Shown here: one piece after another, positions 44,992 through 53,475 of the stretch | Layout: each line of letters begins with the position of its first letter | Numbering within the stretch: the stretch's first letter is position 1 | Assembly (NCBI RefSeq): GCF_020215705.1 | Contig: NZ_JAIWNB010000001.1 | Span: 248,001 to 312,000 of the forward strand | Length of the DNA: 64,000 nt | Source: Nonomuraea aurantiaca | GTDB taxonomy: Bacteria; Actinomycetota; Actinomycetes; Streptosporangiales; Streptosporangiaceae | Direction: 5' to 3' | Translations under genes and position numbers: made by a program | The notes under the pieces: generated by a model | Told to the model about the DNA's origin: nothing | Database searches by the model: none | What the model saw: the letters and a program-made list of their open reading frames with translations, nothing else

Positions 44992-45948
44992 CTACGGAAT
45001 CTCGATGACCTGACCCGCATAGGTCAGGCCCGCGCCGAAGCCGAGGATGAGCGCGAGCTCACCCGAGCGCACCTCGCCACGCTCCAGCATGCGCGAGAGC
45101 GCGAGCGGGATGGACGCGGCGGAGGTGTTGCCGGCGGTCACGATGTCGCGCCCGATGACGGCCTGGTCGGCGCCGATCTTGCGGGCGATCGCCTCGATGA
45201 TGCGCAGGTTGGCCTGGTGAGGTACGAAGGCCGCCAGCTCCGAGGGGTCGACCCCGGCGCGCTCGCAGGCCTCCTTGGCCACCGGGTGCAGCGCGGTGGT
45301 GGCCCAGCGGAACACGGTCTGACCCTCCTGATGGAGGGAGTCGTTGCGGTCGTTGATGATGATCGCGTCGGACTTGTCGCCCGAGCTGCCCCAGACGACC
45401 GGCCCGATGCCGGGCGTGCCGGAGGGGCCCACCACCGCGGCGCCCGCGCCGTCGGCGAAGATCACGGCGGTGGACCTGTCGGTCCAGTCGATCCACTGGG
45501 ACAGCTTCTCGGCGCCGATGACCAGCACGTGCCTGGCCGAGCCGGCGCGGATGGCGGAGCTGGCCACGCCGAGCGCGAAGCAGAAGCCGGCACAGGCGGC
45601 GTTCACGTCGAACGCGCCGGGCGCCTTGATGCCCAGGCGGTGGGCCACGACGGCCGAGGCGTTGGGGATCTGGCTCTCCAGCGTGCAGGTGGCGACGATG
45701 ACCAGGTCGATGTCACCGGCCGACAGGCCGCTGGCGGCCAGCGCCTTGCCGCCGGCCTGCACGGCCATGTCCTCGACGGACTCGGTGGCGCCGGCGACCC
45801 GGCGTTCCTTGATCCCGACGCGTGACTGGATCCACTCGTCGTTGGTGTCCATGGTCTTGGCCAGGTCGTCGTTGGTGACGACGTTGGACGGCTGGTAGTG
45901 GCCGAGGGCCAGCACCTTGGCGCCCGGGGCGATGTCGGGAATCCTCAC
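44992..45948 (-). CDS. fabH: 3-oxoacyl-ACP synthase III
   Basis: This is a 318-residue initiating condensing enzyme that joins an acyl-CoA primer to malonyl-ACP; in actinomycetes it usually accepts branched primers. The active-site triad is Cys in VNAACAGFCFALG, His in FVPHQANLRIIEA and Asn in AGNTSAASIPLAL. The N-terminus has PSNVVTNDDLAKTMDTNDEW, a FabH hallmark. GTG 45948 overlaps the fabD stop by four bases (GTGA), giving translational coupling. Confidence 0.96.
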   Translation of the reverse strand: MRIPDIAPGAKVLALGHYQPSNVVTNDDLAKTMDTNDEWIQSRVGIKERRVAGATESVEDMAVQAGGKALAASGLSAGDIDLVIVATCTLESQIPNASAVVAHRLGIKAPGAFDVNAACAGFCFALGVASSAIRAGSARHVLVIGAEKLSQWIDWTDRSTAVIFADGAGAAVVGPSGTPGIGPVVWGSSGDKSDAIIINDRNDSLHQEGQTVFRWATTALHPVAKEACERAGVDPSELAAFVPHQANLRIIEAIARKIGADQAVIGRDIVTAGNTSAASIPLALSRMLERGEVRSGELALILGFGAGLTYAGQVIEIP

Positions 45949-46841
45949 TTGGTCAGCTCCCTGGCCGCGTCTAGATCGTCGGGTGTCTTCAGCGCCACGG
46001 TGCGTACGCCCCGCAGCGCGCGCTTGGCCAGGCCGGTCAGCGTGCCGCCCGGCAGCAGCTCGATCATCCCGGTGACGCCCAGGTCGGCCATCGTGGCCAT
46101 GCAGCGGTCCCAGCGGACGGGGCTGCTGACCTGGTCGATCAGGCGCCGCATCAGCACGGCGCCGTCGGTGACGACCTCGCCGTCGGCGTTGGACAGCAGC
46201 TTGACCCGCGGGTCGGCGGGGGCGATGCCCTCGGCGGCCGTACGCAGGTGGTCGACGGCCGGAGCCATGTGCACGGTGTGGAAGGCGCCCGCGACGGAGA
46301 GCGCGATCAGCCTGGCACGGGCCGGCCCGTCCTCCTTGAAGGCGGCCAGCTGCTCCAGCGTGCCGCCCGCGACGATCTGGCCGGCGCCGTTGACGTTGGC
46401 GGGCGTCAGGCCGTGCTTGTCGATGGCGGCCAGCACCTCGTCCTCCACGCCGCCGAGCACCGCGGTCATGCCGGTCTCGGTGACGGCGGCGGCCTTGGCC
46501 ATGGCCTGGGCGCGCTCGCGCACCAGCTTCAGCGCCTGCTCGGGGGTCAGCACGCCGGCCAGCGCCGCCGTGGCGAACTCGCCGACACTGTGGCCCGCCA
46601 GCAGGTCGGGGGCCGCGCCGAGCACCTCGGCCGAGGCCATCGCGGCGGCCACGAGCAGCGGCTGGGCGACCGCGGTGTCACGGATCTCGTCGGCGTCGGC
46701 CTTGGTCCCATAGGTGATCAGATCGAGGCCCACGACCTCGGACCACGCGGTCATCCGATCCGCGAAGCCGGGGAGTTCGAGCCAGGGTGTCAGGAAGCCT
46801 GGAGTCTGGGCACCTTGGCCCGGGGCGACGAGTACAAGCAC
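45945..46841 (-). CDS. fabD: malonyl-CoA:ACP transacylase
   Basis: This is a 298-residue transacylase loading malonyl units onto ACP. Motifs are LVAPGQGAQTPGFL, the nucleophile Ser in LLAGHSVGEFATAAL, and the catalytic His in GAFHTVHMAPA. GTG 46841 is the likely start; the ribosome site is weak. It is the first structural gene of the operon, 103 bases downstream of the fasR stop, and the 15-base palindrome in between is a good candidate for activation by FasR. Confidence 0.95.
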   Translation of the reverse strand: MLVLVAPGQGAQTPGFLTPWLELPGFADRMTAWSEVVGLDLITYGTKADADEIRDTAVAQPLLVAAAMASAEVLGAAPDLLAGHSVGEFATAALAGVLTPEQALKLVRERAQAMAKAAAVTETGMTAVLGGVEDEVLAAIDKHGLTPANVNGAGQIVAGGTLEQLAAFKEDGPARARLIALSVAGAFHTVHMAPAVDHLRTAAEGIAPADPRVKLLSNADGEVVTDGAVLMRRLIDQVSSPVRWDRCMATMADLGVTGMIELLPGGTLTGLAKRALRGVRTVALKTPDDLDAARELTK

Positions 46842-46911
46842 AACATCAACACTGCCCTGTAGAGGTTCGACACGCGGATAAGGATCCGTACGAACTTCGT
46901 CCCAGGGGTTT

Positions 46912-46926
46912 TGTAGGAATCCTACA
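46912..46926. promoter_or_regulatory. candidate FasR operator upstream of fabD
   Basis: TGTAGGAATCCTACA is a perfect inverted repeat with a single central base, about 70 bases upstream of the fabD GTG in the fasR-fabD gap. Position and symmetry fit a dimeric activator such as the FasR encoded immediately upstream. The assignment is inferred from context. Confidence 0.5.
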
Positions 46927-46944
46927 GTGGGGGTTTCGGGGCAA

Positions 46945-48117
46945 TTACGTTAGGGCGCGCCAGGTAACAGCGCTCTCCGCCAGCCTGCCGAGAATCAGCC
47001 CCACCTGCAAGGTGAAGGCCGACCTGCCCTCGGTCGGCTGGTAGCCGGTCAGCTCGGTGATCTTCTTGAGCCGGTAGCGCACGGTGTTGGGGTGGACGAA
47101 CAGCAGCCGGGCGGTGGCCTCCAGCGAGGTGCCCTGCTCCAGGTACGTGGCCAGCGTATCGAGCAGCGGGGTGCCGGCCAGCGGGAGGTAGACGTTCTCG
47201 ATGAGCTGCTCCCTGGCGTCGTCGTCACCGTCGAGCGCCCGCTCGGCGAGCAGGTCGTCGGCGTGCACCGGGCGGGGCGCGTCGGGCCAGCCGGACGACG
47301 CCTTCAGCCCGGCCAGCGCCGCCTTGGCCGATCTGGCGGCGGCGTGCAGGTCGGGCACCTCCGGGCCGATGACGATCGACCCCTCACCGAAGCGGGCCAC
47401 GACCTGCTTGGCCGCGGCGTCCACGCTGTCGGCGCCGCCCACGATCACGATCAGCCGGTCGGCCTGCACGCCGGCGAGCAGGTCCATGCCGATGCGGCGG
47501 CCCTTCTCACGCAGCCCGTCGATCACCGCGCGCGGGTCGCCCTCGGGGGCGCGGCCGGCGATCACGACGACGGGGGAGGAGGTCCAGCCCAGCGCGGCGG
47601 CCCAGGAGTGCAGCCCGTCGTCGACCTCGCCGCGCACCAGCGCGTCGACGATCAGCGCCTCCAGCCGGGCGTCCCACGAGCCCCTGGCCTCCGCCTCGCG
47701 GGCGTAGACGTGGGCGGCGGCGAAGGCCACGTCGCGGGTGTAGCGGAGCATGGCCTGCTCCAGCTGGTCCTCGCCGCCCGGCGCGGCCAGCTCGTCGGTC
47801 TGCGCCTCGACCACCTCCACGACGACCCTGACGATGTCGACGGTCTGCTGCAGGGAGATCGACCGCTTCAGCTCGCGCGGCGCGGTGCCGAAGAACTCGA
47901 TGCTGGGCGTGGGCCGGTTCTCGCCCGCGTGCTGGAACCACTCCACGAACGCGGCGATGCCGGCCTGCGCCACAAGTCCCACCCAGGAGCGGTCCTCGGC
48001 GCTGAGGGCGCGGAACCACGGCAGCTGATCGTCCATGCGCGCCATGGCCGCAGTGCCGAGCGAGCCCATGGCCCGCTCCAGCCTGCGCGTGGTGTCCTCC
48101 CGGGTCCGATCTGTCAC
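46945..48117 (-). CDS. fasR: PucR family activator of fatty-acid synthesis
   Basis: This is a 390-residue transcription factor of the PucR/CdaR group. The C-terminal helix-turn-helix is TSLEATARLLFVHPNTVRYR followed by LKKITELTGY; the N-terminal and central parts (WFRALSAEDRSWVGLVAQAG, SPVVVIAGRAPEGDPRAV) resemble the sensory region of FasR, the known Streptomyces activator of fabDHPF. GTG 48117 follows AGGAGG. Its location immediately upstream of fabD on the same strand supports the name. An acyl-CoA or ACP-linked signal is plausible but not visible. Confidence 0.9.
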   Translation of the reverse strand: MTDRTREDTTRRLERAMGSLGTAAMARMDDQLPWFRALSAEDRSWVGLVAQAGIAAFVEWFQHAGENRPTPSIEFFGTAPRELKRSISLQQTVDIVRVVVEVVEAQTDELAAPGGEDQLEQAMLRYTRDVAFAAAHVYAREAEARGSWDARLEALIVDALVRGEVDDGLHSWAAALGWTSSPVVVIAGRAPEGDPRAVIDGLREKGRRIGMDLLAGVQADRLIVIVGGADSVDAAAKQVVARFGEGSIVIGPEVPDLHAAARSAKAALAGLKASSGWPDAPRPVHADDLLAERALDGDDDAREQLIENVYLPLAGTPLLDTLATYLEQGTSLEATARLLFVHPNTVRYRLKKITELTGYQPTEGRSAFTLQVGLILGRLAESAVTWRALT

Positions 48118-48188
48118 GCCTCCTAGAGTGCCAGGTGGAGTCAGATGACCGCGACGCGAGCACGGCCGAGGTCATGGAAGGGTCGGGG

Positions 48189-48620
48189 TCAGATGACCGC
48201 GACGGCGGTGATGAGCCCGATGGCGACGTGGGTGACGGCGAGCAGCCGGGCGCCCGGCTGCAGCTCGGGCTCTTTGACCAGATCGCGTACCGAGATGCCG
48301 ACCAGCTTGTCGAAGACGAGCATGGCGACGGTCTGCACCACGATGCCGACCAGCCCGAAGACCACCGTGCCCGCCAGGCCCTCGGTGAGCCGGCCGCCCG
48401 ACGACCAGATGGAGGCCGCGACGATCAGGCCCACCGCGGCCAGCGCCGAGGTGGCCAGCAGCGTGGCGTTGGGGTTGCGCTCGGTGCGGATGACCGAGCT
48501 CAGCTTGCCCGGTGTGGCGAGGTCGATCACGTAGAAGCCGACGATGAGCAGCACGACGCCCACGGCGGCGTAGGCGGCGATGGCGCCCGCGCCGCGGGCG
48601 AGGGTTTCCAGCAGGGTCAT
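48189..48620 (-). CDS. DUF350 family membrane protein (YjfL-like)
   Basis: This is a 143-residue integral membrane protein with four hydrophobic helices (AIAAYAAVGVVLLIVGFYVI, LLATSALAAVGLIVAASIW, GTVVFGLVGIVVQTVAMLVF, LLAVTHVAIGLITAVAVI), matching the repeated two-helix units of DUF350. The conserved RTERNPNATLL loop and FDKLVG are visible. ATG 48620 overlaps the stop of the upstream ATP-grasp gene by four bases, so the two are co-translated. It is the third member of a triad shared with Enterobacteria. Confidence 0.88.
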   Translation of the reverse strand: MTLLETLARGAGAIAAYAAVGVVLLIVGFYVIDLATPGKLSSVIRTERNPNATLLATSALAAVGLIVAASIWSSGGRLTEGLAGTVVFGLVGIVVQTVAMLVFDKLVGISVRDLVKEPELQPGARLLAVTHVAIGLITAVAVI

Positions 48621-49765
48621 GGGTGCTCGATTCGGTGAGGGACGAAGGAAGAGGTGTCGTCGGTGATCAGGCCGGTAGTCTCCCTGATACCCATTCCGGC
48701 GGCCTCGTCGGCGATCACCCAGGCGCCGAGCACCGGCCGCTCGCCTTCGAAGTCGGGCAGGGCGTCGAACCCCTGGTAGACGTAGCCTTCCTGACCGTAG
48801 GAGCCGGGCGTCTCCTGGGTGCCGTCCGGCGTGACGATGCGCATCGACGCGCCCTCCCTGCCCAGGAGCGGCTTGGCGATGTAGGAGTCCAGGTCGCGGG
48901 GGCCGTCGAGATAGGCCGGCAGCAGGTTGGGGTGGTCCGGGTAGAGCTCCCAGAGGACGGCCAGCAGCGCCTTGTTCGACAGCAGGGTCTTCCACAGCGG
49001 CTCGATCCAGGTCGCGTGCCGGACGGCCTGCCGCCCGAACGGGTCGGCCAGCATCCACTCCCACGGATAGAGCTTGAACGCCGAGCGGATCATCCGCTCC
49101 TCGACGTCGACGAAGCGGCGGTTGAGCGCGTCCCAGCCGATGTCCTCCATGGCGACGGCGACCGTGCTCAGCCCGGCCTGCTCGGCGGTCTCCTGGAGGT
49201 AGGCCAGGGTCATCGCCTCCTCGCCGGTCTCGTCCATGTTCGTCCAGGCGAAGTGGACGGGCCCCGCGGGCAGGGTCAGCTCCCGCCAGCGGTCCACGAG
49301 CCGCTCGTGGATGGAGTTCCACTGGTCGTCCGCGGGGTGGACGTCCTTGAGCCAGAACCACTGCGCCACCGACGACTCGACCAGGGAGGTGGGGGTGTCG
49401 GCGTTGTACTCCAGCAGTCTGGCCGGCCCTGTGCCGTCGTAACGCAGGTCGAAGCGGGCGTACAGGTGCTGGTCGCGCCGCTCCCAGGAGCGTGCCACGT
49501 CGTCCCGCGCCCAGTCGGGGATGGCGAAGTCGGCGTAGCGCCCGGTCGAGACGACGTGCTCGACGGCGTGCAGGCACATCCCGTGGAGCTCCTCGACCTG
49601 CTCCTCCAGCGCCTCCACCTCCTCCAGCGAGAAGACGTAGTGGACGGACTCGTCCCAGTAGGGACGGGTGAGCCCTTCCGGATGGGCGGCCCGGTGGTAG
49701 GCCAGCCCATGGCTCTCGATCGTCTTCTCCCAGCCGTTCCTGGGGGCGCCGTGGTCGCGTCGCAC
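48617..49765 (-). CDS. glutathionylspermidine synthase-like ATP-grasp protein
   Basis: This is a 382-residue ATP-grasp amide ligase resembling the C-terminal synthetase domain of glutathionylspermidine synthase and E. coli YgiC/YjfC. Family stretches are YWDESVHYVFSLEEVEALEE, RFDLRYDGTGPARLLEYNAD with TPTSLVESSVAQWFWL, NALLA-type WEMLADPFGRQAV (WEWMLADPFGRQAV), KPLLGREGASMRIV and GAWVIADEAAGMGIRE. The amidase domain of the bifunctional enzyme is absent. Actinomycetes use mycothiol and lack glutathione, so the true substrate must differ. It is co-translated with DUF350 and lies two bases after the small membrane protein gene. Confidence 0.9.
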   Translation of the reverse strand: MRRDHGAPRNGWEKTIESHGLAYHRAAHPEGLTRPYWDESVHYVFSLEEVEALEEQVEELHGMCLHAVEHVVSTGRYADFAIPDWARDDVARSWERRDQHLYARFDLRYDGTGPARLLEYNADTPTSLVESSVAQWFWLKDVHPADDQWNSIHERLVDRWRELTLPAGPVHFAWTNMDETGEEAMTLAYLQETAEQAGLSTVAVAMEDIGWDALNRRFVDVEERMIRSAFKLYPWEWMLADPFGRQAVRHATWIEPLWKTLLSNKALLAVLWELYPDHPNLLPAYLDGPRDLDSYIAKPLLGREGASMRIVTPDGTQETPGSYGQEGYVYQGFDALPDFEGERPVLGAWVIADEAAGMGIRETTGLITDDTSSFVPHRIEHP

Positions 49766-49767
49766 CG

Positions 49768-50181
49768 TCAGCCGCCGCCGCTCCAGTGGCTGCCGAAGCC
49801 GCCGCGCTGGATGTCGCGGCCCTTGCGGCTGGAGATGTTCACGTCGGAGGGGCGGTAGCTGGTGCCGGCGCGGACGCGCGTGCCGATCCTGGTGCCGCCG
49901 TAGTACCAGTGGTAGGCGCCGCGTGAGCCGCCGTAGAAGTGGGAGGTGCCGTCGTCGTCATCGTCGCAGAGGGACTCGTCGACGACCTCGTACGAGCCGT
50001 CGCTCAGCTGGTTGTTCATGTCGACGCAGTCGGCTGTCACGTCGTCGTCGTTCTGGGCCGAGCAGTAGCCCACCAAGAGGACGGACACGATGCCGAGGAC
50101 GGACAGCGTGACCACCTTCGACGCCTTCGACCGCTTGGGGGCCTCCGGCGAGGGAGGCGGAACGGGCGGCGAGTAACCCAT
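49768..50181 (-). CDS. small membrane-anchored protein (DUF1190/YjfM-like position)
   Basis: This is a 137-residue protein with a Pro-rich cytosolic start (MGYSPPVPPPSPEAPKR), one transmembrane helix (VVTLSVLGIVSVLLVGYCSA) and an exported tail with Asp-rich and Gly/Tyr/Ser-rich stretches (CDDDDDGTSHFYGGSR, HWYYGGTRIG) and a terminal GGFGSHWSGGG. The composition and C-terminal GGFG resemble YgiB/YjfM (DUF1190) proteins, which accompany YgiC/YjfC. ATG 50181 has AGGAG upstream. It starts the DUF1190-like/ATP-grasp/DUF350 operon. The Cys at the helix end could be lipidated, though no clean lipobox is seen. Confidence 0.75.
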   Translation of the reverse strand: MGYSPPVPPPSPEAPKRSKASKVVTLSVLGIVSVLLVGYCSAQNDDDVTADCVDMNNQLSDGSYEVVDESLCDDDDDGTSHFYGGSRGAYHWYYGGTRIGTRVRAGTSYRPSDVNISSRKGRDIQRGGFGSHWSGGG

Positions 50182-50283
50182 CAAGCTCCTGCTTTCATTG
50201 GCCGAACAGCCTATAGCCGCACGTCGTAACGCTTCAATGCTTACAACCGGCCGCTTGCCCTCGGCTTGGGTACGTATCAACAC

Positions 50284-51303
50284 ATGACACCCGTCGAGGC
50301 GCTGCGCGAGATCGCCTACCTGCTCGAACGGGCCGGCGAGCCCACCTACCGCGTGCGGGCCTTCCGCAACGCCGCCGCCGTCGTCACCGACCTGCCCCCC
50401 GACGAGCTGGTACGGCTGGCACGGGTCGGCGGCCTGACCGAGCTGCCGGGCATCGGCAAGGTCACCGCCCTGGCGATCACCGAGGCGCTGGACGGCGACG
50501 TGCCCACGTACCTGCGCAGGATGCGCGCCACCGAGGGCGCCGACCTCGACGACGAGACCGCGGCGCTCAGGGCGGCGCTCAAGGGCGACCTGCACAGCCA
50601 CTCGGACTGGTCCGACGGCGGCTCGCCGATCGAGGAGATGGCCGAGGCGGCCGAGGCGCTCGGCCACGCGTACTGGGCGCTGACCGACCACTCGCCCCGC
50701 CTGACCGTGGCCAACGGGCTGTCCGCCGACCGGCTCAAGAGGCAGCTCGACCAGGTCGAACGGCTCAACGAGCGGTTCGCGCCGTTCAGGATCCTGACCG
50801 GTGTGGAGGTCGACATCAACGTGGACGGCACCCTGGACCAGGAGCCCGAGCTGCTGGAGCGGCTCGACGTGGTGGTGGCCAGCGTGCACTCCAAGCTGCG
50901 GATGAGCGGCCACGAGATGACGCGCAGGATGGTGACGGCGATCTCGAACCCGCACGTGGACGTGCTCGGCCACTGCACGGGGCGGGTCGTGCAGGCGGGC
51001 GGCCGGCGGGGCCGGGTGCGGCCGGAGTCGGACTTCGACGCCGAGCTGGTCTTCGAGGCGTGCCGGCGGTTCGGGGTCGCGGTCGAGATCAACTCGCGGC
51101 CCGACCGGCTCGACCCGCCGAAACGGCTGCTGCGGCTGGCCTACGAGATGGGCTGCGACTTCGCGATCGACTCCGACGCGCACGCGCCCGGCCAGCTCGA
51201 CTGGCAGCGCCACGGCTGCGAGCGCGCCGCCCAGTGCGGCATCGAGGCGGCGCGGATCGTCAACACCTGGCCGCTCGCCGATCTGCTGGCGCGTCACGCT
51301 TGA
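50284..51303 (+). CDS. PHP domain protein with PolX-like helix-hairpin-helix N-terminus
   Basis: This is a 339-residue metal-dependent phosphoesterase. Residues 1-80 match the 8-kDa/HhH part of family X DNA polymerases (ALREIAYLLERAGEPTYRVR, LTELPGIGKVTALAITEAL). The polymerase palm is missing and a PHP domain follows directly, with metal ligands in GDLHSHSDWSDGGS, TDHSPRLTVANG, GVEVDINVDGTLD, SVHSKL, NPHVDVLGHCTGR and AIDSDAHAPGQLDW. ATG 50284 is chosen; TTG 50266 is possible. It is divergent from the ATP-grasp operon. A DNA repair nuclease/phosphatase is likely. Confidence 0.9.
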   Translation: MTPVEALREIAYLLERAGEPTYRVRAFRNAAAVVTDLPPDELVRLARVGGLTELPGIGKVTALAITEALDGDVPTYLRRMRATEGADLDDETAALRAALKGDLHSHSDWSDGGSPIEEMAEAAEALGHAYWALTDHSPRLTVANGLSADRLKRQLDQVERLNERFAPFRILTGVEVDINVDGTLDQEPELLERLDVVVASVHSKLRMSGHEMTRRMVTAISNPHVDVLGHCTGRVVQAGGRRGRVRPESDFDAELVFEACRRFGVAVEINSRPDRLDPPKRLLRLAYEMGCDFAIDSDAHAPGQLDWQRHGCERAAQCGIEAARIVNTWPLADLLARHA

Positions 51304-51399
51304 ACCTTTGTCGGCGCGTCACGCTTGAAACCGGGATCGCCTGCCTGGTAAGGGGTTTGCGACCCGCGATTGTCGGTGGCGCGGCGTAACGTCACGAGT

Positions 51400-52128
51400 G
51401 TGAACCGTACCGACCGGCTCTACGCGCTCGTCGAGGACCTGCGCGCGATCTCGCCACGCTGCCGTTCGGCCCGCGAGCTGGCCAGGCGGTTCGAGGTCAG
51501 CGCCCGCACGATCGAGCGCGACATCATCGCGCTGCAGGAGTCAGGCGTGCCGATCTACGCCCAAGCGGGGCGCAAGGGCGGCTACGCGATCGACAAGAAG
51601 ATGTCGTTACCCCCGCTCAATTTCACCCCCGCCGAGGCGGTCGCCATCGCCGTGGCGCTGAGCCGGGCGGGTGACCAGCCGTTCGGCAGGCAGGCGCGCA
51701 GCGCGCTGCGCAAGGTCGTCGCGGCCATGCCGGGGCGGGAGGGCGAGCTGGCCAGGGAGCTGGCGCGCCGGGTCCGGATGGTCACCCCGGCGGCCGAGCC
51801 GGGCACCGAGATCCAGCCGCTGGGCGGCGAGGGCATCTCCCGGGCGATCGAGGAGGCCCTGCAATGCCGGCGCGTGCTCAGGATCGACTACGCCGACGCC
51901 AAGGGGGCGCTGACCTCGCGCGACGTCGAGCCCGGTGTGTTCCTGGGCGGCCGCGGTGGTTTCTGGTATCTCGTGGCGTGGTGCCGCCTGCGCGATGACG
52001 TACGGGTCTTCCGCCTCGACCGGATCGCCTCGGCCTCGGTCATCGCCGAGCGCTGCCCCGACCGGCCGCTGGAGAGGTTCTCCACTGACATCCCGGACAT
52101 GTTCGTGCACGGCACGGTGCTCGATTAA
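51400..52128 (+). CDS. WYL-domain transcriptional regulator (YafY type)
   Basis: This is a 242-residue regulator. The N-terminal HTH_11 is SARELARRFEVSARTIERDI followed by GVPIYAQAGRKGGYAI, the usual wing. The C-terminal WYL domain shows RVLRIDYADAKGALTSRDVE, FWYLVAWCRLRDDVRVFRLD and the surrounding beta strands. GTG 51400 (VNRTDRLYALVEDL) is chosen. The VOC gene begins 77 bases downstream and could be a target. WYL regulators often sense nucleotides or damage, but the ligand is unknown. Confidence 0.92.
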   Translation: MNRTDRLYALVEDLRAISPRCRSARELARRFEVSARTIERDIIALQESGVPIYAQAGRKGGYAIDKKMSLPPLNFTPAEAVAIAVALSRAGDQPFGRQARSALRKVVAAMPGREGELARELARRVRMVTPAAEPGTEIQPLGGEGISRAIEEALQCRRVLRIDYADAKGALTSRDVEPGVFLGGRGGFWYLVAWCRLRDDVRVFRLDRIASASVIAERCPDRPLERFSTDIPDMFVHGTVLD

Positions 52129-52205
52129 TCATTCGAAAACACCGACATAGTGTTGTCGCCTATCCGTTAGATCGTAGTCCTGTTCGAGAAACTAGGGAGA
52201 CGACG

Positions 52206-52565
52206 ATGGACAACACGGTTACCTGGTTCGAGGTCGCGACCGACGACCCCGAAGGTGCCCAGCGGTTCTATGGCGGGCTGTTCGGCTGGACGTTCAGCGC
52301 TTCCGAGAGCGGTCCGATCGACTACCGGATGATCGGTTATCCGGGTGCGGAGCAGTCCGGGGGTGGCCTCTTCAACACCAAGGGCGAGTTCCCCGGCCAC
52401 GCGATCTTCCACGTGCAGGTGGCCGACGTGGAGGAGAAGTGCCGTGAGACCGAGTCGCTCGGCGGCAAGGTCGTCACGAAGGTCATCGACGACGGCGCGG
52501 GCACCGACTTCGCCTACCTCCAGGACAGCTCGGGCAACCTCTTCGGGGTCTTCCACCGCAGGTGA
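52206..52565 (+). CDS. VOC family protein
   Basis: This is a 119-residue glyoxalase-fold protein. It starts WFEVATDDPEGAQRFYGGLF with GWTFSASESG, then GHAIFHVQVADVEEKCRETE, and ends FAYLQDSSGNLFGVFHR, the standard end of the second module. It resembles the group annotated as glyoxalase/bleomycin-resistance proteins, with no specific substrate. ATG 52206 is preceded by AGGGAGA. It follows the WYL regulator on the same strand, which may control it. About 150 bases of apparently empty sequence follow. Confidence 0.87.
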   Translation: MDNTVTWFEVATDDPEGAQRFYGGLFGWTFSASESGPIDYRMIGYPGAEQSGGGLFNTKGEFPGHAIFHVQVADVEEKCRETESLGGKVVTKVIDDGAGTDFAYLQDSSGNLFGVFHRR

Positions 52566-52716
52566 CCTGACCGGGCGTGCACCCAGGAAGGCACCTTCCC
52601 CGCCGACCGGGGCACGCGCGCGAGCCGCTCTGGCGAGCGGTCACCCGCCCTGGACTCGCCGCCGACCGCCGAGTGGCGGCGCGTCCAGGGCCTCACCATC
52701 GACCACCTCGTGCTGA

Positions 52717-53460
52717 TCACAGCGCGGCGGTCGCGAGCCAGCGGTCCAGGAAGGCGCGGTCGCCGTGGACGGTCAGCGCGTCGGGTGAGCGCCTGCCGTA
52801 CAACATCAGCAGCAGGTCGCTCACCGGGCCCTGGACGGCCGCGTCGCCCTTGGCGTGGCCGCGCGCCCAGCTGATCCGGCCCGCCGGGCCCTGGGTGAGG
52901 GTCCATTCGCCGTCGGCGTCGCTCGCGTGGAGGTGGATCGTGGCCCCCTCCGCGTCGAGCGCCGCCAGGCGCTTGGCCACCCAGAACGCGTACGGCAGCG
53001 TTTCCAGAAACTCCTCGATCCCGTCGATCGCGACCGGCGCCTCGACGACGGGCGCCACGCCGACCGCGAGCTCGGCGTCACAGCGGTGCACGACCAGCTC
53101 GAACAGCATCCGGCGGGCCCACCAGCTCACGCGCTGATCGCCGCCCCAGGCCCAGACGGGCGTGTCCGGGTCGGTCGCACGCAGCGTGGCGACCAGCTCC
53201 CGGGCTCCCGAGCCCAGCCAGGCCGGATCGCCGCGCTGCCCCTCGGCCAGGCCGTTGGGCACCTGGCGGGACCAGATCGGCTCCTGCCGCCCCGTCTCCA
53301 CGATGTGCACCACCCACCGGTGCAGCGTGCCGACGTGCGTGATCAGGTCCGCCAGGGTCCAGCCGGGACAGTGCGGCACCGGGGTACCGGGATCGGCTCC
53401 GGTGGCCAGCTCGGCCAGCCGCGCGCTCTCGCTCTCCACCAGCCGGGGATAGTCCGTCAC
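52717..53460 (-). CDS. maleylpyruvate isomerase family mycothiol-dependent enzyme
   Basis: This is a 247-residue DinB-like protein of the mycothiol-dependent maleylpyruvate isomerase group. The N-terminal helix bundle includes VPHCPGWTLADLITHVGTLH and ELVVHRCDAELAVG, giving the metal-binding His residues at expected positions; the C-terminal domain includes LRATDPDTPVWAWGG in the middle and LLMLYGRRSPDALTVHGD at the end. Mycothiol is the actinobacterial thiol, so the context fits. Substrate is unknown; many such proteins are S-transferases or detoxification enzymes. Confidence 0.9.
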   Translation of the reverse strand: MTDYPRLVESESARLAELATGADPGTPVPHCPGWTLADLITHVGTLHRWVVHIVETGRQEPIWSRQVPNGLAEGQRGDPAWLGSGARELVATLRATDPDTPVWAWGGDQRVSWWARRMLFELVVHRCDAELAVGVAPVVEAPVAIDGIEEFLETLPYAFWVAKRLAALDAEGATIHLHASDADGEWTLTQGPAGRISWARGHAKGDAAVQGPVSDLLLMLYGRRSPDALTVHGDRAFLDRWLATAAL

Positions 53461-53475
53461 GTGACCGAGACTAGA

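Noticed and set aside
52566..52716. Sequence after the second VOC gene
   Set aside because: No start signal, family or structure found in these 150 bases.
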